NCBI RefSeq assembly: GCF_000515395.1
Contig: NZ_KI911782.1
Coordinates: 3,904,606-3,968,605 of the forward strand
DNA from: Jiangella gansuensis DSM 44835
Lineage (GTDB): Bacteria; Actinomycetota; Actinomycetes; Jiangellales; Jiangellaceae
Direction: 5' to 3'
DNA length: 64,000 nucleotides
Positions within the stretch are counted from its first letter, which is position 1, and every line of letters starts with the position of its first letter. The notes beneath the pieces are model-generated. The model was not told the origin of the DNA, ran no database searches, and saw only the letters and a program-made list of their open reading frames with translations. Positions 44,922-53,571 of this stretch are shown here, one piece after another. Made by a program: the position numbers and the translations under genes.

Positions 44922-45345
44922 GTGTCACATCCTGAACATTGTTCTCGGTTGTCATGTCAATGGTTCAGGACACTGACGCCAGCCCTGGCGCTGTCCTCCC
45001 ATGCCGCGTCCAACTGGTCCGCGCCGTGGCCCCCGGAGTGCTCCGATGCTTCGGTCTCTAGTGGGCATAAGAGTGCCATCGATGACCTGTGGCGCACAGG
45101 GGGCTGCTTTCGACAATCGCCGCGAGTGGGCTAGTCCTTGCTTCACCCGGACCGGCATGGGTGACGTGGTTCTGATGTCCCACAAGGTGTTCACCGACAC
45201 GCAGTGCGGGCTGCGTGCCTCCAAGGCGAATGGCACCCAGCTCTACTGCCGAGGTTTGACACCTCGTGTTCTACGCCGGCAGCCTACGTGGCGCCAGGTC
45301 CTGAGGTGCACCACATTCGGTGCATCGGGGCGCGTCCGCGTCGAA
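44922..45345. other. Gene-poor stretch, possible transposase scrap
   Basis: No intact gene is supported in these 424 bases. On the minus strand, near 45055-45110, a frame reads PQVIDGTLMPTRDRS, which recalls the catalytic-Asp region of IS5-type transposases, but the expected sequence does not continue and no terminal repeats were found. On the plus strand, around 45189-45221, FTDTQCGLRA resembles a short motif of family 2 glycosyltransferases, again without support around it. Both may be chance. Confidence 0.25.
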
Positions 45346-46350
45346 TCAGTCCGGCAAGCGAAGTTCAGAGAGTCCTTCCGGTGCGGAGTAGATGGCTTCG
45401 GCAAGCCGCATTGCCTCGACGCCGTCGGCAATTCCAGGTGAGACGCGCGAGCCTGTCTTGATCGATTCGGCGAAATGGTTGAGCTCGCCGGCGTAGCCCT
45501 GAAGAACGTGGTTGTCGTGGCTGCCAATCGGCAGCGTGAACTCTGGGAACCAGAGTGAGGTCATGGTTTCGTCGGTGGACATGACGGCACGCATGTCCGG
45601 AGCGGCCGGGTGGTACCGGAGTTCAGTAACATTGCGTACCTCGACAAGTGCTGATTCGCCGACCAGTTCAACCGACTCTTGCACGCGCGGTTCGTGCGCG
45701 GAGAGAGTGATCTGCGACGCACCGCCATCAACGTGCTGGAGGAGCAGCGCCACCACGAAATGGTCCCCGATCCCGCGCTTGAAGACGGTGCCTGACGCCA
45801 CGTCTCCCATGAGATATCGAGCCAGATCGAGGGGGTGGGTGCTCATGAACACGAGGTGATCGCGAAGCGGCAGATGATAGTGCGAGTAGTTCAGCCTAAG
45901 AATGGTCCGCTTGCCGAACTCCGGCCGCTGGCTGATGGCCATGGCGCGGACGTAGGCACTGGCGTGACGCTTCATGAAGCCGACCATGACCTGAAGACCT
46001 CGCTCGGCCGCAAGCTTCTCGAGTTGGCGCGTCCGGGCGAGGTCTGGAGCCGGCGGCTTCTCTACGAAGAGATGCCGACCAGACTCCACGACGGCACGGC
46101 CGCCCTCGTAGTGCAGCTCGGGTGGGCCGACGACGCCGACGGCATCCAACTCCTCGGCTTGGAGCATCTTCTCCAGGTCGGTGTAGATGCGTGGATTGCC
46201 GAATCGGGTACCTACGTCTCGCGCTCGGTCCTCGTCGAGGTCCGCGACGGCGACGAGCTCGAGGTCGGTGAACCGAAGCGACGGGTAGATCGACTGGGAG
46301 GCGTGCCCGCCCGCGCCGATCATCGCGAATCGTACTGGGCGATGAGTCAT
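45346..46350 (-). CDS. Gfo/Idh/MocA-family oxidoreductase
   Basis: The 334-residue protein starts with a Rossmann fold (RFAMIGAGGHASQSIYPSLR) and has the family's EKPP motif in LFVEKPPAPDL, which supplies the catalytic-site Lys. The C-terminal alpha/beta domain carries STHPLDLARYLMGD. Members oxidise or reduce sugar hydroxyls with NAD(P), often making 3-keto sugars. It overlaps the TIM-barrel gene upstream by four bases, a pairing known from 3-keto-glycoside and inositol pathways. The role here is probably turnover of the sugar freed or carried in by the neighbouring locus. Confidence 0.9.
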   Translation of the reverse strand: MTHRPVRFAMIGAGGHASQSIYPSLRFTDLELVAVADLDEDRARDVGTRFGNPRIYTDLEKMLQAEELDAVGVVGPPELHYEGGRAVVESGRHLFVEKPPAPDLARTRQLEKLAAERGLQVMVGFMKRHASAYVRAMAISQRPEFGKRTILRLNYSHYHLPLRDHLVFMSTHPLDLARYLMGDVASGTVFKRGIGDHFVVALLLQHVDGGASQITLSAHEPRVQESVELVGESALVEVRNVTELRYHPAAPDMRAVMSTDETMTSLWFPEFTLPIGSHDNHVLQGYAGELNHFAESIKTGSRVSPGIADGVEAMRLAEAIYSAPEGLSELRLPD

Positions 46351-47213
46351 GGCTTGCCTCCAGGAAGCGGCTGCTCAGCCGGCGTTGAATAGTTGGCTGT
46401 GAGTAGGCGCTCGACATAGTCCCGCCCTCGTCTGGCCTCGGACGCGCGCTCGTCGGCGGACGCGTTCGGATTCGGCGGCTCCAGTTCCAGAGTTGCGTCG
46501 CCGGTGTAACCGACCTGGCGGAGCAATTGGAAGAACTCATCGAAGTCGAAGGCTCCGTCGCCGGGCGTGCAGGATCGGCCGTCGGCATGCGCGTCACGTA
46601 ACGCGACATGGACGACGCGGCCACCGATCGCACTAAGCATGTCGGCCGTGCTCGCGCCCGAGTTGAAGATGTGGCAGGTGTCGAGCCCGATGCCGAGGTC
46701 GGGTAGTCCTGCGGCATCGAGCAGTTCGATGACTTCCGGCAGCGATGCGGCAAGCGTTCCGCTGTGGGGGGCTTCGATCCCGAGCCGCAGCCCTCGTGCG
46801 GCGGCGAGTTCCGCGGCCATGGTGATGGTCCGTTTGAACCGCGCGAGACTGACCGCTCGACCGTGGGAATCGTCGCTCGCTGGGACGTTGGCGTCCACAA
46901 TCCAGGCCGATGCACCGACGGCGAGCGCCGCGTCAGCGGCCACCACGTAGCGGCGCCGGAGTTCCTCGGCATCGTCGATCGCGTCAGGAACCCACGGCAC
47001 CGAAATGAATCCAGCGACCTCGAGTCCATGTGCTTGAACGAGGCCGGCCACCACTTCCGCTTGGCCCGCCGGGGGGTCGACGAGCCTGATGTGCTCGAAA
47101 TAGCTGGGGGCGGCAGCGAGGTCGACTACCGAGAAACCGAGATCGGCGATGCGTTGTAGGGCTTCAGCCACTGGCTGTGGGCCGAAGGTGATCGTCGAGC
47201 ATCCGATGCGCAT
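46347..47213 (-). CDS. Sugar phosphate isomerase/epimerase (xylose-isomerase-like TIM barrel)
   Basis: The 288-residue protein matches the AP-endonuclease-2/xylose-isomerase-like barrel. Probable metal ligands are the Glu in RLGIEAPHSGTL, Asp and His in GIGLDTCHIFNSG, His in VVHVALRDAHADG and the Glu in ATLELEPPNP. Family members epimerise sugars, dehydrate inosose or eliminate aglycones from 3-keto-glycosides. With the coupled Gfo/Idh/MocA gene, oxidation followed by isomerisation or elimination is a reasonable model. It is first in its operon; paired TTTCAGT boxes lie upstream. Confidence 0.88.
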   Translation of the reverse strand: MRIGCSTITFGPQPVAEALQRIADLGFSVVDLAAAPSYFEHIRLVDPPAGQAEVVAGLVQAHGLEVAGFISVPWVPDAIDDAEELRRRYVVAADAALAVGASAWIVDANVPASDDSHGRAVSLARFKRTITMAAELAAARGLRLGIEAPHSGTLAASLPEVIELLDAAGLPDLGIGLDTCHIFNSGASTADMLSAIGGRVVHVALRDAHADGRSCTPGDGAFDFDEFFQLLRQVGYTGDATLELEPPNPNASADERASEARRGRDYVERLLTANYSTPAEQPLPGGKP

Positions 47214-47253
47214 GCGGCGACTCCTCGTCCGTCTGAAACATCTGAGGACACGG

Positions 47254-47290
47254 TTTCAGTTAACGAAAATGCTGATTCAATTTACTGAAA
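47254..47290 (-). promoter_or_regulatory. Inverted TTTCAGT boxes before the isomerase operon
   Basis: TTTCAGTTAA (47254-47263) and TTTACTGAAA (47281-47290) are near-perfect inverted arms 17 bp apart, in an AT-rich island 40 bp upstream of the isomerase start. The layout suits a dimeric repressor of the LacI, ROK or GntR type; none is encoded beside it. Confidence 0.45.
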
Positions 47291-47395
47291 TCTAAGTCTG
47301 AGTCGCGGTGGTGTCAACGTGGTGGCGAACCGTTCTCTGTGCACGCGCGCCGGTGCCGCCCCGACAGGTAGGTGCGGAATGGTCGCCGGTGATCC

Positions 47396-48676
47396 CTACA
47401 GCGACGATTCGAAAATCTCGACAGCTGCGGCCGCGCCGCGCTCCGCGCGGACCCTCTGCCCGAGCTCCGTCGCGTTCTTGGCCATCGAGCGGTCGCGCGC
47501 GGCATGTGCGATCGCTCGGCCCAGGTTCTCGGCGGTGAGGCGGTGCTGCGGTATCGGCGCCGGTGCGACACCGGCTGCGTGTAGTCGCTTGCCGAAGAAT
47601 GGCTGCGTCGTCATGAACGGGCACACGACCTGCGGTCTGCCGGCTGCCAAGGCATCACCAGTTGTGCCGGCGCCGCCGTGGTGGACGATGGCGGCCATCT
47701 GCGGGAACAGCCAGTCGAATGGTGCCTGCCGCAGGTAGAAAATGTCGCCATCGGTCGTCTCCGTGCGGATGCCTCCCGCTCCGGCGACCACCACCGCGCG
47801 AACCCCAGCGCTCCGTACCGCGTCGCGGACGATACTGCCGGCGGTGAGCGGATCGGTGCCGACCGCGCTGCCGAATCCGACGTACACCGGGGGCGGCCCC
47901 GCGGCCAGGAATTCGGTCAATGCTAGGGGTGGTGCCCAGGTCGCTGGCGTGGGCAGCAGCCAGAAGCCGGTCGTATGGACCCAGGCCGGGTAGTCATGCG
48001 GGCTGGGAAGTATGTGCCGACTGAACACTTGCAGTAGTGTCGCCGGCTGGCCGTTCGGCCGACGTAGGACATTATGCCGGCGCCGTCGTTGAAGAGGTGG
48101 ACCGGAGAAGCCGACCGGGCTCGCTCCGAAGGGGTCACGGTCGACGAATCCGCCGAACCAGAGCCGGGTGACCACGTACGACATGCGGTTGAGCTGTGAC
48201 GGCAGCCGGTACGGCACCAGCGGATTGCGGAACCGGCTCGTCGGCACCCACATCGGCTCCAGGCAGACCGGCACCGACGGTATGTTCAGATGCTCGGCGA
48301 TGTGATGGCCGGCGTAACCGGGGACGATCGGGTCGTGGACGATCACGTCGGCGCCATCGTCCGCCACTGCGGCCATGTCGCGTACGACCCGAGTCGTCAC
48401 GGCGGCGAAGGTGCGCCGGACGTGAAGAGCGAGCGTCTTGCCAATGAGACCTCGGAAATTGATTTCGAATGCGTGTTGGATCTTCGGATCGGCCACGAGC
48501 TCATGCATCGGATCGTGAAGACACTCGAACCGGACATCGAACGCAGCAGCGAGCGCGGCGGAACCTGCCGGTGCCGCGAGCACCGCGTCATGCCCCGCAG
48601 CATTGAGCTCTCGCGCCAGGCTGACAAAAGGCTGGACGTGTCCTCTGCTGCCCCAGGTGAGAAGCAAGACCTTCAT
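47396..48676 (-). CDS. GT1 glycosyltransferase, MGT/GtfB-like
   Basis: The 426-residue protein has the two-domain GT-B fold of antibiotic and sterol glycosyltransferases. The N-terminal acceptor domain opens with LLLTWGSRGHVQPFVSLARE; the donor domain ends in the nucleotide-sugar motif MAAIVHHGGAGTTGDALAAG followed by RPQVVCPF. It moves a sugar from an NDP-sugar to a small hydrophobic acceptor. It is divergent from the amino-sugar operon at 48926-59681, so that operon's product may be its donor. The ATG at 48676 gives the family's standard start. No signal peptide. Confidence 0.9.
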   Translation of the reverse strand: MKVLLLTWGSRGHVQPFVSLARELNAAGHDAVLAAPAGSAALAAAFDVRFECLHDPMHELVADPKIQHAFEINFRGLIGKTLALHVRRTFAAVTTRVVRDMAAVADDGADVIVHDPIVPGYAGHHIAEHLNIPSVPVCLEPMWVPTSRFRNPLVPYRLPSQLNRMSYVVTRLWFGGFVDRDPFGASPVGFSGPPLQRRRRHNVLRRPNGQPATLLQVFSRHILPSPHDYPAWVHTTGFWLLPTPATWAPPLALTEFLAAGPPPVYVGFGSAVGTDPLTAGSIVRDAVRSAGVRAVVVAGAGGIRTETTDGDIFYLRQAPFDWLFPQMAAIVHHGGAGTTGDALAAGRPQVVCPFMTTQPFFGKRLHAAGVAPAPIPQHRLTAENLGRAIAHAARDRSMAKNATELGQRVRAERGAAAAVEIFESSL

Positions 48677-48925
48677 GATCCGTCCCACGGTCTTCGATGA
48701 CGGGAGTTGCGCACCTCGAGCGGCCGGCGCGCCGACCCGACGACAGTGCCACCTCGCGGTCCGACGCCGAAGGGGGAGAGTTCTGGCGGCACGACGCTTT
48801 AGACGTGCTCGGATACGACATGAGCCATAAGTCGCCCTCTGACCGCTTCTGGTCTCCACTGCGGACCATGGCTACGGACGCCCTCCAGGGCTTGTCTGCC
48901 GATTCGAAGCGCAGGTGATCGAACG
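48677..48925. other. Divergent promoter region, possible small gene
   Basis: These 249 bases separate the glycosyltransferase from the acyl/sugar operon and must hold promoters for both. A plus-strand frame at 48697-48918 could encode 73 residues (EGGEFWRHDALDVLGYDMSH in the middle) and ends seven bases before the dehydrogenase start. It lacks a ribosome site and known relatives, so it is not called a gene. Confidence 0.3.
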
Positions 48926-49825
48926 ATGTCTGTGGACCAGCATGATCCGGCGATCGCCGGTGCGCCCGCCCGTATCGGGGTCGTCGGGTGCGGTGTCATG
49001 GGGTCCGGGATCGCCCGCACCTGCGCGACGGCCGGCGTCGACGTAGTCCTCGCCGTCTCGAGGGTCAGTTCGGTGTCCGTGCGGCATCTGCAGCTGCAGG
49101 ATTCGCTCGACGACATGGTGAGGAAGCATCGCTTGACCCGGGCGGAGGCGGACGAGGCACTTCAGCGCATCGTCTTCACCGCCGACCTGGGTGATCTGGC
49201 GGACCGGGAGCTGGTCTTCGAGGCGGCCCCCGAGGACGAGGAACTCAAGACCGAGATCTTCGCGTCCCTCGACAAGGTGCTCGACCATCCTGACGCGATC
49301 CTGGCGTCGAACACGTCGTCCATCCCGGTGCTGCGGCTGGCCAGAGCCACCGCCCGCCCGGAGCGGGTTCTGGGTGCGCATTTCTTCAACCCGGCGACCA
49401 GGATGCCGCTGGTCGAGGTCGTCGAGACACTGCTCACTGACCGGGCCCAGGCGGACCGCCTGGCTGTCTTCCTCAGCGGCGTGCTCGGCAAGCGGGTCGT
49501 GCGGGTGCGTGACCGGTCGGGCTTCATTGTCAACGCGTTGCTGTTCCCGTACATCATGTCGGCCATCAGGATGCTGGAGTCGGGCTTCGCCACGGCCGAG
49601 GACATCGACGAAGCCATGGTGTTGGGCTGCAACCATCCGATGGGGCCGCTGCGGCTGGCCGATCTGGTCGGGCTCGATGTCGTCCACGCGATCGGCGAGT
49701 CGCTGTACGCGGAGTTCCGGGAGCCGCACCACGCGCCGCCGCCGTTGCTGCGCCGCATGGTCGATGCCGGGCTGCTCGGCGTGAAGACCGGCCGCGGCTT
49801 CCACGACCACGCGCCGACGGGGTAG
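48926..49825 (+). CDS. 3-hydroxyacyl-CoA dehydrogenase family protein
   Basis: The 299-residue protein has the NAD-binding loop GVVGCGVMGSGIA (18-30), ELVFEAAPEDEELK, ASNTSSIP and the catalytic His in GAHFFNPATRMPLVEV, all typical of 3-hydroxybutyryl-CoA dehydrogenases (PaaH/Hbd). It interconverts 3-hydroxyacyl-CoA and 3-oxoacyl-CoA. AGGTGA precedes the ATG. It is the first gene of a ten-gene operon that continues into amino-sugar genes, so it may shape an acyl group for a sugar rather than burn fatty acids. The next gene starts six bases after its stop. Confidence 0.9.
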   Translation: MSVDQHDPAIAGAPARIGVVGCGVMGSGIARTCATAGVDVVLAVSRVSSVSVRHLQLQDSLDDMVRKHRLTRAEADEALQRIVFTADLGDLADRELVFEAAPEDEELKTEIFASLDKVLDHPDAILASNTSSIPVLRLARATARPERVLGAHFFNPATRMPLVEVVETLLTDRAQADRLAVFLSGVLGKRVVRVRDRSGFIVNALLFPYIMSAIRMLESGFATAEDIDEAMVLGCNHPMGPLRLADLVGLDVVHAIGESLYAEFREPHHAPPPLLRRMVDAGLLGVKTGRGFHDHAPTG

Positions 49826-49831
49826 ACGGTC

Positions 49832-52228
49832 ATGTCCGAGAGGCTTTACGTCGTGGTCGCCGGGTCCAGCCCGTCGTTCCATGCGACGGTGGCGGGCGCG
49901 CTGGGACAGCTGGCTTCGGGCCGGCGCCGGTTCCTGGGCGCGCTGGACAAGGACGTGTTCCCGACCGCCTGGCCGGACGTGGCGGAGGCGCTCGTCGAGC
50001 GGGCCACCACGTACCTGGACGAGGTCCTGCCCGACGCTACGGTGGAGCTGGTCGACGTGGCGCGGCTGGACTTCGCGGAGCACCGGCTGCGCCAGCTCAT
50101 CGAGCAACCGGACAGTGCGCCGACCCGTGGTCCCCGACGCTGGTCCGACGCCCCGACGGTCCTGGTCCTGATCGACGCCGCCGATGGGGTGTCCGGGCGG
50201 GACGTCGACAGCCGGCTGGACGCCGTCGACGACACGCTCGACACGTTGCGCGAACGGCTCGGCATCGGCGTCTCGCCGTACTCCGTCGTCGTCTACGACG
50301 AGTTGGACGAGGACCACGTGTACGCGCGTACCCGGTGCACCGCGCGAAAACTGCCGGACGAGGACTGGGTCCTCGCCGCCGAGGTGCTCGTCGCCTTCAC
50401 CGACCTCGTGCAGGCGCGCCACGTCAACCAGCGCGCCGTCCTCACCGAGACCGAGCCGGTCAGCACGCTGGCGACCGCCCTCACCGGCTTCCTGACCGAA
50501 CAGGCCGGCGACCGGTGGGCGCTGCACTTCTTCACCGGCACGCTGCCGGCCAAGCTCATCCAGGACGCGACGGCGATCGCCCGGCGGGCCGGGAACCCGG
50601 TGCTGCGCGGGCCCAACGAGCACAGCCTGGCGTGCGGCGCGCTGGCCCGCTGGCAACTCCAGCAGGCGCCGTTCCTGCTGGTGGCGACCGCGGGCATGGT
50701 CGACGAACTCAAGGGCACTCTGGCGAACCTGCGGGACTCCCAGGCCCGGGGCTTCATCGTCTTCGGCGAGACGTCGCCGGGCGGCTGGCAACCGTTCCAG
50801 GGAACGGTGCACGACGACGAGGACGCCCGGGCCGTCTTCGCCGCGTACGGCGTGCCCTGCTTCTACCTGACCGAACCGGGACGCCTGGCCGAGGACCTGG
50901 CGGCGGCGTTCCGGGCCTACCATCGCCGCACCGGACCCGTCGTCCTGCTGGCCGCCCCCGAGGTGCTCAAGCTCGCCGGCGCCGTCGACGTCCCGAGCCC
51001 CACCGTCGCGACGGCCCATCCACGCACGGTCGAGGACACCGTCGACACGGTCGCCCGGATCCTCAACGAGGAGCCTGCCGCCGTCTTGTGGCAGTGCGGC
51101 AACCTCTCCTCAGCGGAACGCGAGCTCGTCTACGACCTGGCGCACCGTGCGGGCGTCGCGCTGGTGGACTCGCTCGGCCGACCGGGGACGGTCGCTCGGT
51201 ATCACCGCGGGCAGGTGGTGCCGGAGTACCTGGGCACGATGAGCATCTACGGGTGCTCCCCGCAGGTGTGGCGTTTCCTGCATCCGGACGGCCGACGCCG
51301 TGCGTACACCGAACAGGCGCTGTTCTTCCTCAAGAGCCGCATCACCGACCTGGCCACGCCGTTCCCGGACAAGATCCTGCACCAGGACTGCCGGATCGTG
51401 CAGGTCACCGACACGTCGGCTCATATTGCGCCGTTCACCGACATCCCGGTGGTAGAGGAGCTGTTGCCGTTCCTGCGCCGGCTCGACGGCCGCCTCCGGC
51501 CGGACGACGCGGTCGTGGAGCGGCGGCGCGCGGCCATCCGGCGGGCGCGGGACGCCGTCGGCGACCCGGTGGCGCGGATCCCCTCGGTCCCAATGAGCCA
51601 CGAGTACTTCTTCACCGAGGTCAACGCGGTGATCGAGCAGCTCATCGTCGAGTACGGCTACGAGTACACCGGCTTCTACGACGTCGGCCGTGGCGGCATC
51701 TCCGCCATCCGCAATCTCGCCCGCACCGGACCGGGCTTCTCCGGCTGGTACGGCCGGGCGCTGATGGGAGACGCGCTGCAGGCCATCCCGGCGGTGGCGC
51801 TCACCAGCCCCGGCAATGTCCTCGGCTTCATCGGTGACGGTGCGGCCAGGCTGGTTCCGTCGAGCCTGCCCAGCCTGGCGCAGCAGCTGCGCTACGAAGG
51901 TGGCCGGGTCGACGGCAACGTCAGCATCTTCTTCCTGCTCAACGGCGGGTTCTCGATCATCCGCTCCAACCGGGAACTGCAGCACGCGGCCACGGCCGAC
52001 GCCCAGATGTCGCTGCTCACCCCGGTGGACCCGCCGTGGCAGCAGGTGTGGGGGAGCACCACGGTCACCCACGAGCGCATGCCGGCGGTGGACGCCAAGC
52101 ACCTGACACAACGGCTCTTGGCGCCCGCCACCGTCAACCTCTTCTCCGTCTACGTCGCCCATGACAACGAGGGCGACGACATCATGCCGATGTCACGGCG
52201 GAGCTGGCGAATGCGCAAATCGAAATGA
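49832..52228 (+). CDS. Atypical ThDP-dependent enzyme with N-terminal extension
   Basis: The 798-residue protein has about 200 residues of unassigned sequence first. Then comes a ThDP pyrimidine-binding-type domain with the likely catalytic Glu263 in RGPNEHSLACGALARW, a central domain (about 400-530) and a C-terminal pyrophosphate-binding domain with G668-D-G and, about 33 residues later, LLNGGFS. Usual members have GDG followed by NN after 24-27 residues, so this one has a longer loop. The class includes 2-oxo acid decarboxylases and carboligases such as acetolactate synthase and YerE, which attaches a two-carbon branch to a sugar. Its place between acyl-CoA and sugar genes makes carboligation or acyl formation plausible. 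Substrate unknown. Confidence 0.75.
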   Translation: MSERLYVVVAGSSPSFHATVAGALGQLASGRRRFLGALDKDVFPTAWPDVAEALVERATTYLDEVLPDATVELVDVARLDFAEHRLRQLIEQPDSAPTRGPRRWSDAPTVLVLIDAADGVSGRDVDSRLDAVDDTLDTLRERLGIGVSPYSVVVYDELDEDHVYARTRCTARKLPDEDWVLAAEVLVAFTDLVQARHVNQRAVLTETEPVSTLATALTGFLTEQAGDRWALHFFTGTLPAKLIQDATAIARRAGNPVLRGPNEHSLACGALARWQLQQAPFLLVATAGMVDELKGTLANLRDSQARGFIVFGETSPGGWQPFQGTVHDDEDARAVFAAYGVPCFYLTEPGRLAEDLAAAFRAYHRRTGPVVLLAAPEVLKLAGAVDVPSPTVATAHPRTVEDTVDTVARILNEEPAAVLWQCGNLSSAERELVYDLAHRAGVALVDSLGRPGTVARYHRGQVVPEYLGTMSIYGCSPQVWRFLHPDGRRRAYTEQALFFLKSRITDLATPFPDKILHQDCRIVQVTDTSAHIAPFTDIPVVEELLPFLRRLDGRLRPDDAVVERRRAAIRRARDAVGDPVARIPSVPMSHEYFFTEVNAVIEQLIVEYGYEYTGFYDVGRGGISAIRNLARTGPGFSGWYGRALMGDALQAIPAVALTSPGNVLGFIGDGAARLVPSSLPSLAQQLRYEGGRVDGNVSIFFLLNGGFSIIRSNRELQHAATADAQMSLLTPVDPPWQQVWGSTTVTHERMPAVDAKHLTQRLLAPATVNLFSVYVAHDNEGDDIMPMSRRSWRMRKSK

Positions 52229-52408
52229 ACGTTCCATTCATTGACTTGCCTGGAGGAAGGTGAGAGTCTTGATCTACTCGGCCAGCGGGGCGGAGGAGGC
52301 GCGACAGCGCCGCGGAGTGGTCTGTCGTGTCTCCCGTGGCAGACCACTCCGGCGCTCGCTGCGCAGGCGGAGTTCGCCGGGCCGGTCCGGCTCGCACTCG
52401 GATCTCCG
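52229..52408 (+). other. Gap inside the operon with a possible small reading frame
   Basis: A strong ribosome-like GGAGGAAGGTGAG (about 52254-52266) is followed by TTG at 52269, opening a 49-codon Arg-rich frame that ends at 52418, inside the start of the acyl-CoA dehydrogenase gene. It has no recognisable relatives. It might couple translation to the next gene or be a remnant. Confidence 0.25.
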
Positions 52409-53554
52409 ATGGACCTGACCATCCCGCCGGAACTGCGGGAGTTCGTCGACGTGGTCCGGCGGTTCCGCGAGCGCGAGCTGATGCCACTGGAACACGACTT
52501 CCTGATCAGCGGCCGCTTCACCGCGCAGACGCGCACCGACCTGGAGCTGCGGGCCCGAAAGCAGGGACTGTGGGCGCTCGACGTGCCGGAGGAGTACGGG
52601 GGCCAGGGCCTCGGAACACTGGGCGTCTGCCTGGTCGGTGAGGAGCTGTTCAAGCACCCAGCCATGTTCGAGTTCGGCGGCAGCCCGGAGCCGGTCCTCT
52701 ACGCCGGCACGGAGGAACAGCGGCAGCGCTACCTGCACCCGATCATCGACGGCGACGTGCGGTGTTGCTACGCGTTCACCGAGCCCAGCGGCGGCTCCGA
52801 CGTCGCCGCCGTCCGCACGACAGCGACTCGCGACGGCGAGGTCTGGCGGCTCAACGGCACCAAGACGTTCATCTCCTACGTCGAGCGGGCCGACTTCGTC
52901 ATCGTGTTCGCGACGGTGGACCCCTCGCTCGGCGCGCGCGACATCACCTGCTTCCTCGTCGACATCGGCACACCCGGACTCACCGTGTCTAAGCCGATCC
53001 CGACCATGGGCGACGACTGGGACCCGAACGAGCTGGTCTTCGACGACTGCGTGGTGCCGGACGCGAACCGGCTCGGCGCCGTGGGCGACGGGTGGCGGCT
53101 GGCCAGCGAGCAACTGACACACGGCCGGCTGAAGATCGCCGCGTTCCAGCTTGGCATCGCCCAGCGGTGCATCGACATCGCGGTCGACTGGGCCCGCCAG
53201 CGCAGCACGTGGGGTCGGCCGATCGCGTCGCGGCAGGCGGTGCAGTGGATGCTGGCGGACTCGGTGACCGAGCTGGAGGCCGCCCGGTTGCTCGTGTACC
53301 GGGCCGCCTGGATGGCCGACGCCGGTCTGCCGATCCGGGACGAGGCGCACATGGCGAAGCTCTACGCCACCGAGATGGCCCAGCGTGTGACCGACCGGTG
53401 CCTGCAGATCCTCGGCGGCCTCGGCTACACCCGCGAGCTGCCCATCCAGAGCTTCTACCGGCAGGTCCGGGTGTGGCGGATCGGCCACGGCACCAGCGAG
53501 ATCCAGCGCTGGATGATCGCGCGGAACCTGCTGGGCCTGTCCTCGCACGACTGA
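52409..53554 (+). CDS. Acyl-CoA dehydrogenase
   Basis: The 381-residue flavoprotein has the usual family length and order: an N-terminal helical domain, the FAD-contact region CYAFTEPSGGSDVAAVRTTA, the beta domain with KTFISYVERADFVIVFATVD, and the C-terminal helical domain with LGGLGYTRELPIQSFYRQVR. It introduces a double bond into acyl-CoA. In the stretch where many members have the catalytic Glu (YEGT) this one reads IGHGTSEIQRW, so the base must be elsewhere, as in isovaleryl-CoA-type enzymes, or activity differs. The ATG at 52409 begins the conserved protein. It is followed after 17 bases by a MaoC-like pair. Confidence 0.88.
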   Translation: MDLTIPPELREFVDVVRRFRERELMPLEHDFLISGRFTAQTRTDLELRARKQGLWALDVPEEYGGQGLGTLGVCLVGEELFKHPAMFEFGGSPEPVLYAGTEEQRQRYLHPIIDGDVRCCYAFTEPSGGSDVAAVRTTATRDGEVWRLNGTKTFISYVERADFVIVFATVDPSLGARDITCFLVDIGTPGLTVSKPIPTMGDDWDPNELVFDDCVVPDANRLGAVGDGWRLASEQLTHGRLKIAAFQLGIAQRCIDIAVDWARQRSTWGRPIASRQAVQWMLADSVTELEAARLLVYRAAWMADAGLPIRDEAHMAKLYATEMAQRVTDRCLQILGGLGYTRELPIQSFYRQVRVWRIGHGTSEIQRWMIARNLLGLSSHD

Positions 53555-53571
53555 CCACGCGGGAGGCGACC

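Noticed and set aside
45189-45221. Family 2 glycosyltransferase fragment (FTDTQCGLRA)
   Set aside because: Ten residues match a motif but flanking sequence does not, and the frame has no gene-like context.
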